Assembly (NCBI GenBank): GCA_030066985.1
Contig: JASJAN010000023.1
Location: 1 to 64,000, forward strand
DNA length: 64,000 bases
Source: Desulfobacterales bacterium
Lineage (GTDB): Bacteria > Desulfobacterota > Desulfobacteria > Desulfobacterales > JAHEIW01
Reading direction: 5' to 3'
The position numbers and the translations under genes are program-made. The notes beneath the pieces were generated by a model. The model was not told the origin of the DNA. It ran no database searches and worked only from the letters and a program-made list of their open reading frames with translations. Shown here in pieces: positions 29,898 to 37,863 of the stretch (position 1 is its first letter; each line of letters opens with the position of its first letter).

Positions 29898-30057
29898 TGG
29901 CAGTCCAGAATCAGGTGATTGCGCCGAGCTTCAATGGCAGTAAATCCTATTAGCACCCACCAGTCTCACCAGGATCTGTGCAATGTTTATCCAATTTAAA
30001 CAGCTAAATACACTTCTGCTGCGCGCAACCATATGTCCCAAAACGGGTAGACGTCAA

Positions 30058-31065
30058 TTAAAAATCGTTCTCGAGCACAATCCGGTAGCGCGGTTTACCT
30101 GTCCGCAACCTTTCTAATGCGTCGTTGACTTTGGACATCTCAAAGGTTTCTATCATCGGTTCGATGCTATGGCGGGCGGCAAACGCCAACATTTCGTTGA
30201 TGGTGGCCGGGCTTCCCAGAGGCGATCCGCCAAAGGATTTTTGCCCGATAATCAAAGGCACGGTCGTTATCTCAACCGACGGGACCGCGCCGACAAGATG
30301 CAGTTTGCCTTTGGGACTCAAGGCGTTGAGGTAAGCATCCCAGGGCAGCGCAATATTGACGGTTACCAAGATCATGTCGAAATGTCCGGCGAGGTTTTCC
30401 AGCGCACCTGTGTCGCGGGTGCTCACATAATGATGGGCGCCCAGCTGCCGTGCCGCTTTCTCCTTTTCAGCGCTGGTGGAGAAAGCGGTTACTTCGCATC
30501 CCCAGGCTCGCAGAAATTGCAGGGCCATGTGCCCCAGGCCGCCGATACCCACCACGCCGACCCGATCTGTGGGACGGATGTTGTTTTGAACGAGGGGATT
30601 GAATACTGTAATACCGCCACAGAAAAGCGGACCGGCGCTGGCGGCTTTTACGCCGTCGGGCAGCGGAATCACCCAGCCCATGTGTGCGCGCACACGGTCC
30701 GCAAAACCGCCGTGTCGGCTCACTATCGTTGCCTGGGCGTTGGCGCACAGATTATGGTTTCCGGACATGCACTGGGAGCACAGCATGCAGGACTGTGCAA
30801 ACCAGCCCAACCCCACCGTCTGACCTTTGGCCAGGTGCGATACGCCTGGGCCGATGGCTGAAATTTCACCAACAATCTCATACCCGGGCACCAGCGGATA
30901 TTCGGCAATTTCCCATTCGTTGTTGATCATGCTCAGGTCACTGTGACAGATACCGCAGTGGCTTACCTTGATGTCGACCTATTCAGCTCCGATTTCACCG
31001 AGCTTATATTCAAACGGCTGCAGCGGTGCAGAAGCTTCTTTGGCGGCATAAGCTTTAACATCCAT
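30058..31065 (-). pseudogene. Zinc alcohol dehydrogenase (YahK/cinnamyl-ADH type) with in-frame amber codon
   Basis: The complete reading frame would give 335 residues, from the ATG at 31065 (GGGAG upstream) to 30058. Codon 29 is TAG (30979-30981), in a place where relatives have Glu/Asp (GAE-stop-VDIKV). Translation on both sides is otherwise intact: HCGICHSDL with a catalytic zinc Cys follows the stop, then GYEIVGE, the four-cysteine structural zinc loop (CMLCSQCMSGNHNLC) and GIGGLGH for NADP. A restart at the ATG at 30930 would lose the first zinc ligand. Most likely a recent nonsense mutation or read error; readthrough as pyrrolysine is a remote option, since many genes here end in TAG. 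Confidence 0.75.
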
Positions 31066-31147
31066 ATGCTGTCTCCCTTCATATACTGGCAATCAATGCT
31101 GGGTTAGTCCAATCGTCATTTGAAGGTGCGCTTGCGAATTTCACATT

Positions 31148-31729
31148 TCACCAAATAGTCTTATACGAATCAGGCGCCAAATCCCACTTGCGACCGTAAA
31201 CGTGGATACGGTCGGTCCTCTCATTTTGATCATATAACCACCCGCCGGCATGAACCCAAGCAAGAATACCCCCGCGCAGATTTATAATGGTAAATCCTTT
31301 TGGCGCGAGCTGCTGGGCAAATATGCCGCTGCGGTAAGCAATGGTGCAATAGGCAATTTTGAGGTGATCCCTGTATTTTTCAGGATTTTTCAGAAAAACT
31401 TCGGACGTTATCGCGCCGGGAAGCATTGATATCCGCTGCTCTTCCGGTTTGCGTGTGTCGATAAAGATAACTCTTCTTTCTCTGGCAAACCGAGCGGCAG
31501 TATTGGGTTCGACATCCGTCACTTCAGGAAAACTAATCTGATAATCGAGATATAGTTTTTCAATCACCCTTCGCTTTTCAAGGTCTGATAACGGCTCGAC
31601 GGCAAACACAAGCGACGCAATCGATGAAATAAGGAGGACCGTCAGAAACTTGCGTAAGGTCGTTATTGTAATCCAATTTGTCATCGAGTTAATAATTTTG
31701 TTAAGCTCTCTGTAGAACACCGCACTCAC
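31148..31729 (-). CDS. Exported rhodanese-like protein
   Basis: About 193 residues if the GTG at 31729 is used; an ATG at 31684 is an alternative, and neither has a clean ribosome site. A hydrophobic signal or anchor (FLTVLLISSIASLVFA) precedes a single rhodanese domain: VIFIDTRKPEEQRIS, MLPGAI, then the active loop YCTIAYRSG with the catalytic Cys and RGGILAWVHAGG near the end. The domain carries sulfur or acts as a phosphatase-like fold; in the periplasm it may handle thiosulfate or polysulfide. It is divergent from the NTF2-like selenoprotein candidate at 31962. Confidence 0.82.
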   Translation of the reverse strand: MSAVFYRELNKIINSMTNWITITTLRKFLTVLLISSIASLVFAVEPLSDLEKRRVIEKLYLDYQISFPEVTDVEPNTAARFARERRVIFIDTRKPEEQRISMLPGAITSEVFLKNPEKYRDHLKIAYCTIAYRSGIFAQQLAPKGFTIINLRGGILAWVHAGGWLYDQNERTDRIHVYGRKWDLAPDSYKTIW

Positions 31730-31961
31730 TCCAATTCAGCATAAGGTTTGTTAGAATAGATATATTAATACCGGAAATCAAAATGTCATTACACCACAAA
31801 GGCCCTGGTCGGATTTGCCTAAAAAAGGCTTTATTTATTATAGATCTTATGTGAAACCATCACATGTCCCGGTTCAATCCGAAGACGCTCAACGATATGA
31901 AATGGTTTGTGGGCGTCTTTTTCAGGATCACCGCATGAAGATTGTCGATGGGGAAACCATT

Positions 31962-32369
31962 ATGAAAAGGTTTTTACTTGCTTTCTTTATGATTTTACCA
32001 TTGGTGGGTAGCATTTTTGCAAAAACCACATATGAAATTGCCCCTGAATACATCGCCGCGCCGGCCCGGTGATATTTTAATGCCGCCAGCAAAAGCGATC
32101 TGAAAGCCATGCGCCCTTGTTTTCAGGATGGGGCAGTCATCATAGATGTCAGCCGCAAGATTGAGGACATTGAGGCCATTAGCCGCTGGGCCCAAAATGA
32201 GGTCTCTAGTGGGCACTACACCATATTGCAAATTGTGACGAAGGAAAAAAATGCTCTGAAACTGCTGATCAGGTTTGCACCGCAAGGGCATAGCCATGGA
32301 TTCAAGGCTCATTACACATTTGAATTCAAGGACGGTAAGATCAGTAAAGTGAACTTGCGGTATGCATAA
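31962..32369 (+). CDS. Probable selenoprotein: exported NTF2/SnoaL-like protein with in-frame UGA (Sec37)
   Basis: Read through the TGA at 32070-32072, the frame gives 135 residues. Residues 1-19 are a signal peptide (FLLAFFMILPLVGSIFA). The body has the NTF2/SnoaL pattern: YFNAASKSDLKAMRPCF, then IEAISRWAQ and an ending FEFKDGKISKVNLRY. The UGA lies just before YF. The next gene is a paralogue, and in the alignment PAR-UGA-YFNAA against PVR-Cys-FFDAA the UGA meets a Cys; a second Cys 16 residues on (Cys53, Cys59 in the paralogue) is shared. A UGA/Cys pair with intact coding on both sides is the usual sign of selenocysteine. A CTGAAA/TTTCAG hairpin (32100-32126) is only a weak SECIS candidate. 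The alternative is a nonsense mutation. Confidence 0.65.
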
Positions 32370-32426
32370 GCTAAAATGGTAGCCGGCAGCGACCCGACCA
32401 AAACAGATAAAAAGGAAGTAAAAAAA

Positions 32427-32873
32427 ATGAAGTTTAACTATATTGCCACGTTGAACATTTTACTATTGATTACTGCTTTGACTGCCAACGGTGACAATTT
32501 TAATGATTTCAGCAAGGACAGTCAGCTGCAAGAATTATCGCCACCGGTGCGCTGTTTTTTTGATGCCGCCGCTCAAAATGATCGCACCGCGTTGATGACC
32601 TGTTTTGCCGATGACGTGGCGGTCAGCGGCAAAGCCAAAGCTTCAATTGTACCCGATACGGAAACAGCCGAGCCTCCGGAACTGGGGTATCATGAGACGT
32701 CCATCACCCGCGTGCACGGTATCGTTGAGGTCAGCTTTAGGGCCTTTGGCATTCACTATGACATCATGGTGGAGTGCTGGGATCATCAATACGATCCCCG
32801 CTGTGTGGAAGATACTTATATACTGGAGCTTGTCGAGGGTCTCAAAATGGCATCCGATAAAGCAACGTCCTGA
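32427..32873 (+). CDS. Exported NTF2/SnoaL-like protein, Cys paralogue of the preceding gene
   Basis: A 148-residue protein with a signal peptide (about residues 1-20) and an NTF2-like body: PPVRCFFDAAAQNDRTALMTCFADDVAVSG, in which Cys43 and Cys59 are 16 residues apart as are Sec37 and Cys53 in the upstream gene. Later parts (VHGIVEVSFRAFG, then CWDHQYDPRC) differ and have two more cysteines. NTF2-like domains bind small molecules or act as simple enzymes (SnoaL cyclases, isomerases); conserved Cys pairs suggest a redox or thiol role here. The ATG is preceded by AAGGAAG. It lies 57 nt after the selenoprotein candidate and shares its transcript. Confidence 0.7.
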   Translation: MKFNYIATLNILLLITALTANGDNFNDFSKDSQLQELSPPVRCFFDAAAQNDRTALMTCFADDVAVSGKAKASIVPDTETAEPPELGYHETSITRVHGIVEVSFRAFGIHYDIMVECWDHQYDPRCVEDTYILELVEGLKMASDKATS

Positions 32874-33070
32874 GATGGTGATATTTAGAAAATAGCTTCC
32901 CTTCCTTTTTAAGCAGGGGGCAGTGCATGTCTGAGCCACAAATGCAAACCATGCACCGCGCCCTGCCGTTTTTTATCTCAACTGCATCAATAGCGCTAAA
33001 ATGAAATCAAAAGTTGACAAAATGCAGGATGATGACCAGCATAATCTGAAGAACAAAAATTGAAACAAGA

Positions 33071-33114
33071 TGATTCATCCTCGGAAAACTAAAATTCCAG
33101 GGATGGATGAATCA
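33071..33114. terminator. Hairpin after the NTF2-like pair
   Basis: TGATTCATCC (33071-33080) pairs perfectly with GGATGAATCA (33105-33114), 10 bp with a 24-nt loop. It may end the transcript of the two NTF2-like genes; no T-run follows. The 330 nt from 32874 to 33206 hold no other feature. Confidence 0.4.
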
Positions 33115-33206
33115 ATATGCTGAACAATTTCTTATAGAATTGCAGAAAACGCTCTGTGACGGGCCACATTTGTATTTACCCGGTCATTGCGAGAAAGCGT
33201 GCTCGA

Positions 33207-33806
33207 ATGAATAAAATCTTGATTAAATTTTACTGTTTGGCGTTGATGTTAATGCTGGGCATGACGGCTTTTCAATTCTTCAGCTCATCCGATAGACCTG
33301 ATAATCCCAATGCACTTTCCAGACTGCAGGCAGCACAAATATCAGACGACCGTGTTGCGACATGGGAGACCACACCCGGAATCCATCTTATCGCAGGGAT
33401 CTGCGCGCTATTGCTCGTGACTTATCTGTACTGGAGCTGCTACCGCAAATTCCAAAAAGACAACCTGGCCGAGTCTAAAGTCAGGGAAAATACCCTTTAC
33501 AACATCTCGCTGAAAACCGGCCGCACCGAATATGATCTTTTCCATAAGTCTGCAGAAGGCTGGTCGGTATCCAACGATAAAATTGAGCAGGATTTTAAAC
33601 GCTATATGTCCGACCAGGTCATGCCGCATTATGCGCAGGATTTTGTCCGCAAAAATCGGGAGCACATCGACGAATCGTTGATCACCCGAAAGGATGTAAA
33701 ACCGACGACCTGGAAGGATTGGGCGATCGCAGCGCTTGTATTTCCAGGCAGTGTCCTGTTTCTTTATTTTTTGATGTCCTTGTTCGATAAATACCCGAAA
33801 GTCTAA
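33207..33806 (+). CDS. Membrane protein of unknown function (three helices)
   Basis: About 199 residues from the ATG at 33207. Helix 1 is at residues 5-25, helix 2 at about 52-73 (LIAGICALLLVTYLYW), and helix 3 at about 172-193 (AIAALVFPGSVLFLYFLM). The part between helices 2 and 3 is soluble, charged and helical, with no recognised motif (NTLYNISLKTGRTEYDLFH, HYAQDFVRKNREHIDESL). A start 17 codons earlier is possible but lacks a ribosome site as well. It directly precedes the cydB remnant: its stop is at 33804-33806 and the remnant begins at once, so the junction may mark a deletion or insertion end point. Confidence 0.55.
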   Translation: MNKILIKFYCLALMLMLGMTAFQFFSSSDRPDNPNALSRLQAAQISDDRVATWETTPGIHLIAGICALLLVTYLYWSCYRKFQKDNLAESKVRENTLYNISLKTGRTEYDLFHKSAEGWSVSNDKIEQDFKRYMSDQVMPHYAQDFVRKNREHIDESLITRKDVKPTTWKDWAIAALVFPGSVLFLYFLMSLFDKYPKV

Positions 33807-33807
33807 T

Positions 33808-33951
33808 GCGCCACCCTCCGCCGCACCCGAATCCCAGTCTCTATTGCTGGTCGGCACAGCCGTTGTTCTGCTGCTGATTTTGGCTTACGCTGGTGACTGT
33901 TATTACATCTTCCGGGGAAAAGTAACATATAAACATGAAAGCGCCTACTGA
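33808..33951 (+). pseudogene. C-terminal remnant of cytochrome bd oxidase subunit II (cydB/cioB)
   Basis: Read in the frame ending with the TGA at 33949-33951, the 47 codons give a final membrane helix (LLLVGTAVVLLLILAYAGD) and YYIFRGKVTYKHESAY. The last helix followed by Y-x-(V/I)-F-R-G-K-V is the well-known end of CydB/CioB subunits. Nothing of the remaining 300 residues of CydB nor any CydA lies upstream; the preceding gene is unrelated. The piece is therefore a truncated remnant. The DUF2474 gene that commonly follows cydB overlaps its end by 17 bases and is intact. Confidence 0.75.
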
Positions 33952-34054
33952 GAAAAAAAGACAATGGTTGTGGTTTGCGGCACTTTGGTGCGGGGGTTTA
34001 TTGGCGGCCTTCATGCTAAGTTTTCTGGTGCGCTGGCTGATAACAAACACCTAG
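33935..34054 (+). CDS. DUF2474 small membrane protein (cytochrome bd accessory type)
   Basis: A 39-residue protein with one membrane helix: charged start MKAPTEKKRQW, then a hydrophobic stretch (LWFAALWCGGLLAAFML), then VRWLITNT. Short single-helix DUF2474 proteins are found right after cydB-type genes and are thought to be accessory subunits like CydX. Here the gene overlaps the end of a cydB remnant by 17 bases, the arrangement seen in intact operons, so it identifies the remnant independently. With no oxidase left in this window it is probably non-functional or serves a copy elsewhere. Confidence 0.65.
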   Translation: MKAPTEKKRQWLWFAALWCGGLLAAFMLSFLVRWLITNT

Positions 34055-34219
34055 GGTCACTAACAGACTCAAAAAGCTGAACTCACCTTTGTAACTTAAA
34101 TCCTAAAGGTCACCCAAGATACGGACTAGTGAAATTTAAAATCATTCGTTTCGCCCACTAAAACACAGGATGCTTTTCAATTTAAGCAGTCAGCCCTTTA
34201 AGAATCCTCTAAAAAAGCG

Positions 34220-34248
34220 TTGACCTACTATATATTGTATATTATAAT
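34220..34248 (+). promoter_or_regulatory. Near-consensus sigma-70 promoter for the histone H1-like gene
   Basis: TTGACC (34220-34225), a 17-nt AT-only-rich spacer, and a perfect TATAAT (34243-34248). It points to the H1-like gene, whose ATG is 97 nt downstream. This is the best promoter match in the window and suggests a highly expressed gene. Confidence 0.8.
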
Positions 34249-34344
34249 AGTTGGACTACAATATAGCTCTGTTCTAAATTATAGTCATCTTCTCGAATAG
34301 GCAGCCACATCTGCCCAACAATCAATCTTTGGAAGGAGATTGCC

Positions 34345-34803
34345 ATGCCAGTCGCAAAGAAAAAAGCAAAAAAGAAAAAAACTGTTGCCCGAAAAAAAAC
34401 GGCCGCAAAGAGAAAAACAACGGCCAGGAAAAAAACTGCTGCAAAAAGAAAACCGGCTGCCAGAAAAAGAACTGCCGCTAAGAGAAAGACGGCTGCAAAG
34501 AAAAAGACCGCCAGAAAAAAGACAGCCGCTAAAAGAAAACCGACAAAGAAAAAAGCAAAAGCCAGAAAGAAAACCACGGCTAAAAGAAAGACAGCTAGAA
34601 AGAAAACGGCTGCTAAAAGAAAACCGGCTGCAAAAAGAAAGACAGCCAGAAAGAAAAAGGCTGCCAAGAGAAAACCAGCTGCTAAAAGAAAGACAGCCAG
34701 AAAGAAAAAGGCTGCCAAGAGAAAACCGGCTGCCAAGAAAAAAGCAAAGGCCAGAAAGAAAACCACCGCAAAGAGAAAGACAACCAAAAGAAAAAGACGG
34801 TAG
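34345..34803 (+). CDS. Lysine/alanine-rich histone H1-like DNA-binding protein
   Basis: A 152-residue protein composed nearly only of Lys, Ala, Arg, Thr and Pro, built of repeats such as TARKKTAAKRK and KPAAKRK, with no hydrophobic core. This composition matches the eukaryotic histone H1 tail and bacterial proteins of the Hc1/Hc2 and AlgP kind, which bind DNA without sequence specificity and compact the nucleoid. The ribosome site AAGGAG and a near-consensus promoter support high expression. The long open frame on the opposite strand is a by-product of the repeat. Tandem codon repeats make length changes by slippage likely between strains. Confidence 0.85.
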   Translation: MPVAKKKAKKKKTVARKKTAAKRKTTARKKTAAKRKPAARKRTAAKRKTAAKKKTARKKTAAKRKPTKKKAKARKKTTAKRKTARKKTAAKRKPAAKRKTARKKKAAKRKPAAKRKTARKKKAAKRKPAAKKKAKARKKTTAKRKTTKRKRR

Positions 34804-34821
34804 GTTCCATCTAAGCCTTAA

Positions 34822-34878
34822 AAAAACGGGGAGACGATCATCATTTTCTTCACGAATATGATCGAACTCCCCGTTTTT
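34822..34878. terminator. Two-tier bidirectional terminator
   Basis: AAAAACGGGGAG (34822-34833) pairs perfectly with CTCCCCGTTTTT (34867-34878), and a nested stem CGATCAT (34835-34841)/ATGATCG (34858-34864) extends it. T-runs on both strands make it a terminator in both directions, for the H1-like gene and the facing dodecin gene. Confidence 0.88.
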
Positions 34879-34955
34879 GTCCAACAGAGATGCATCCAGT
34901 ACCGGGTTTCATTCGGTTGTTTAGTTCTTAAGAAACCCAGCCGCATTGATCCAAG

Positions 34956-35159
34956 CTAATTGGTAAGTACAAACGTAACTTTCAATAGCACCTTATATTG
35001 AGTTATCTTGCCATTTTTAATATCCGCCTGTTGATCCTTTATCCATACGCTCTTAACATTTTTTAGGGTCTTGTTGGCACGTTTGACACCGGCTTTTAGG
35101 GCATCATCAAAGCTTTTGGAAGAAGTGGCAGAAATTTCGGTTACTTTGGCAACGGACAT
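34956..35159 (-). CDS. Dodecin family flavin-binding protein
   Basis: A 67-residue protein that fits dodecin in length and pattern: VAKVTEISATSSKSFDDALKAG, RANKTLKNVKSVWIKDQQ with the flavin-stacking Trp, and a beta-strand end YKVLLKVTFVL. Dodecins form hollow twelve-subunit shells that store riboflavin, FMN or CoA and protect cells from free flavin. The ATG is preceded by AAAGGAGG. It is transcribed alone towards the H1-like gene. Confidence 0.92.
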   Translation of the reverse strand: MSVAKVTEISATSSKSFDDALKAGVKRANKTLKNVKSVWIKDQQADIKNGKITQYKVLLKVTFVLTN

Positions 35160-35372
35160 GGTTCCCTCCTTTCACAAGTTCAGGTAAAATGACTTGATTG
35201 GATTGATGAGATACAAGTTGATTTGAACTTCTACGAATTAATGGAAATCTATGAAATGCAACATTGAGAATATGTGCATGGTGAAGTAAAAGTCAAGATG
35301 CAAAACCCCCTCGCCGGATCTTGCAAAAGACGGTTTTCATACTCTCCTAAAGCGTTAATCAATCACCAGGTC

Positions 35373-35885
35373 TTATCCCACTTTTTCGTGGATCTTTATG
35401 ATTTGATCCACTTCATCCTGGATAAACCGAGTGTGCGCCACGGCTTGTTCCATCGTCATCATCGGAACTTCGGCAGACAGATCTTTTAGCTTCTCACGGT
35501 CGATACCGACGGTTTTGTTCACCATAAACGAATCAACCTCACCGTCTCCCAATATATAGCCGCAACCACCGGCAACTCCCAAAAATTTATCTCCAAAAAA
35601 AATGGGAACCACCAGTTTCATCAGACCGGCATCGCATTCTGAGATGACCGGTTGTCGGGTTCGCTCTGCTTGAGCAGCGATATTTTGATGTGCAACCGCA
35701 CAGATATAGTTTTGCCCCTTCTCATCGGCCTTGATCAGCGGGCAGAGCTTGTTGGCCCAGCGCTTAAATTCGGTAATGCGTATGCCTTCCACGTCAAAAA
35801 CCGAAGCATTCAAGCCGGATTGTGCATTAATTTTTTGTTCCAGTTCAAGCCATTTTTCTAAAGGTGCAATGTCGATAAGTTTCAT
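35373..35885 (-). CDS. Stand-alone PocR-domain ligand-binding protein
   Basis: A 170-residue protein consisting of one PocR (pfam10114-like) sensory domain: an early N-A-S-V-F-D pattern, ITEFKRWANKLCPLI, Cys in YICAVAHQNIA, SECDAGLMKLVVPI and FLGVAGGCGYI. PocR domains bind small organic compounds or metal-cysteine centres and usually sit in front of a regulatory output; here there is none. Its ATG overlaps the stop of the receiver-PAS-kinase hybrid by four bases, so it is coupled to it and may deliver a ligand signal to that kinase. It is the last gene of the 50.3-35.4 kb block. Confidence 0.82.
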   Translation of the reverse strand: MKLIDIAPLEKWLELEQKINAQSGLNASVFDVEGIRITEFKRWANKLCPLIKADEKGQNYICAVAHQNIAAQAERTRQPVISECDAGLMKLVVPIFFGDKFLGVAGGCGYILGDGEVDSFMVNKTVGIDREKLKDLSAEVPMMTMEQAVAHTRFIQDEVDQIIKIHEKVG

Positions 35886-37834
35886 TCATTTCTCTCCTTG
35901 GGTTTCGCAGAGGTCTCTGCCATCCTCGGAATCGAAACCTTAAATGCCGAGCCATGCCCGGGTTTCGATTCTACGTTTATCTTTCCGCCGTGTTGATCGA
36001 TAACCTTATCTGCAATAAATAGTCCCAACCCTGTTCCTTGGTTCCCTTTGGAGGAAAAGAACAGGGTAAACAAATTTTCATAGGTCTCCTGATTCATTCC
36101 AATGCCATTGTCCTGAATTTCAAAAATGACCTGCCGAGCATTCTGCTGAACTCGGAAAACAATTCGATGCTTTTTGTCGGCTTGATCTTCAAGGCAGGCG
36201 TCCAGCGCATTTTCCAGTATATTGATTAACGCCAGTCGCACAACGCCGGCATCGATATTGAGTGTGCCGACCGTTTCGTCGAAGTCGCGGATAAAATCGA
36301 AGCCTTTTGCCCTAATTTTTGCTTCTACTGTTGCAGCCACATCTTCGGCAAAGTTGAGGCCATCGATAGGTGACCGTTTGAGCTCTCTTTCTTTGGCAAA
36401 GAAGAGGATGTTATGAACCAGTTTGCGAATACGATCTACAACCGTTTTAACATCCGCCCAACCTGCCTGCACGCGTTCCGGTTTGTCCTTGGCAAATCCG
36501 GAATCCACCAGATAGATACCGCCGTCCAAACCTGTCAGCAAGCCTTTGATTCCGTGCGATATGGAGCTGATCTTCAATCCCAAAGAAGACAGATGATCCT
36601 GCAGTTTGCGAATCTGGGTGATGTTAGTGGACATTTCCATGACGTGGGTGACCTCGCCGTTGGCGTTGCACAAAGGGGCTGTCCAGATCAAAACATTGTA
36701 GCGCTCACCGGATTTGGCCGTGACCACCATCTCCGATTGATGAGACCGGCCATCTTCAAAAGTTTTAACCACCGGGCAGTTCGGACAGGGTTCGGCCCGA
36801 TGTTTGTAGACCTCATGGCAAAAAGCACCTTGTTCAACATCAAAATCTTCTTTGAAACGTCGATTGGCTGCCGTCAGCCGAAATTGGCGATCCTGCACCG
36901 AGATGTAACAGGGCACTTCATCAAAAAGTTGCTGATAGCGCTGACGGCTGCGATCCAATTCTTCCTGCAGGCGTTTAACTTCCGTTATATCGGCCGATAT
37001 CTCCACAACCAGCTCGACGTCACCGTCCTGATTGCGAATCGGTGCGGTGTTGACCATCACCGGCGCTTTTTCACCGCCCACGGTTTTGACAACGGCCCGG
37101 GTCCGCAGCCCTTTGCCGCTGGTATACGTCTGGCCGGCCGGGCAATTTTCGCGGGTGCCCGTTTTTCCTGAATAGATCTCCCAGCTTTTACAGCCGACCT
37201 TATCTCCCAGGCGGTCTCGATATAAAGGATTGACCGCGACCACCTTCAGCGCCGGGCTGTGAATGGAGACAAAGCAGGGCATTTCGTTAAAATAGGTCAG
37301 ACCGCCTTCCAGATCCACGGCCATATCGCGCATGGCAGAAGACAGCCCTTCGACGGCCTGCCCGACGGCAACCTGCCGTTCGATTTCAACCAGTTTAGCG
37401 GATTTTTCGCGTACCAGCGATTCAAGATTTTCAGTATATTCCCGCAACTGCTGCCGCATGCGGATTTTTTCAAGTGCCCGGTTTAAGGCAATTTCGAGCA
37501 CATCATCGTTAATCGGTTTGGTGACAAAATCGATGGCTTGATACTTGAGGCTTTTAATGGCCAGATCCATGTCTCCGTGGCCGGTGATCATAATCACTTC
37601 AGTGTCGGGACTTTCCTGCTTGAGGGTGCGCAACAGCTCGATGCCATCCATGCCAGGCATTTTAATGTCGGTGAGCACAATCGGCGGTGCTTCGCGGCGG
37701 AAGATATCAAGGGCTTCTTCTCCGTCCTGGGCGGTAAAAACCGTATAACCGCTGTCGGTTAGAGCGATACTGAGGACCTTGCGGATGCCTTCTTCGTCAT
37801 CGACGATTAATAGTTTCTTATTCATTTCGCTCAC
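35882..37834 (-). CDS. Receiver-PAS-PAS hybrid histidine kinase
   Basis: A 650-residue protein. Receiver domain at 1-122 (VDDEEGIRKV, LTDIKMPG with the phosphoacceptor Asp, TKPIND), a coiled helix to about 165, PAS domain 1 (about 175-285), PAS domain 2 (about 300-410) and an ATPase domain to the end (NILENALDAC N-box, DNGIGM, GTGLGL). The likely phosphoacceptor His is in SSISHGIKGLL. PAS 2 has the motif C-x10-C-x2-C-P followed by TFEDG, also in the haem kinase at 47565. It is cytoplasmic, so its input probably comes from the partner PocR protein or from redox state. It belongs to the block that includes tmc. Confidence 0.88.
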   Translation of the reverse strand: MSEMNKKLLIVDDEEGIRKVLSIALTDSGYTVFTAQDGEEALDIFRREAPPIVLTDIKMPGMDGIELLRTLKQESPDTEVIMITGHGDMDLAIKSLKYQAIDFVTKPINDDVLEIALNRALEKIRMRQQLREYTENLESLVREKSAKLVEIERQVAVGQAVEGLSSAMRDMAVDLEGGLTYFNEMPCFVSIHSPALKVVAVNPLYRDRLGDKVGCKSWEIYSGKTGTRENCPAGQTYTSGKGLRTRAVVKTVGGEKAPVMVNTAPIRNQDGDVELVVEISADITEVKRLQEELDRSRQRYQQLFDEVPCYISVQDRQFRLTAANRRFKEDFDVEQGAFCHEVYKHRAEPCPNCPVVKTFEDGRSHQSEMVVTAKSGERYNVLIWTAPLCNANGEVTHVMEMSTNITQIRKLQDHLSSLGLKISSISHGIKGLLTGLDGGIYLVDSGFAKDKPERVQAGWADVKTVVDRIRKLVHNILFFAKERELKRSPIDGLNFAEDVAATVEAKIRAKGFDFIRDFDETVGTLNIDAGVVRLALINILENALDACLEDQADKKHRIVFRVQQNARQVIFEIQDNGIGMNQETYENLFTLFFSSKGNQGTGLGLFIADKVIDQHGGKINVESKPGHGSAFKVSIPRMAETSAKPKERNE

Positions 37835-37863
37835 GTTACCAGGTTGGCCATTTGAAACGGGAC

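Noticed and set aside
30978-30982. Amber codon in the dehydrogenase as pyrrolysine
   Set aside because: Several genes in the window stop at TAG, and relatives have an acidic residue at this place, so a mutation or read error is far more likely; kept only as a low-rank finding.
34340-34861. Second plus-strand frame over the H1-like gene
   Set aside because: Shifted reading of the same repeats without its own start signal.
34242-34884. Long minus-strand open frames rich in Phe, Leu and Ser/Cys
   Set aside because: They are the antisense reading of the Lys/Ala repeats of the histone H1-like gene; the plus strand has promoter, ribosome site and terminator.
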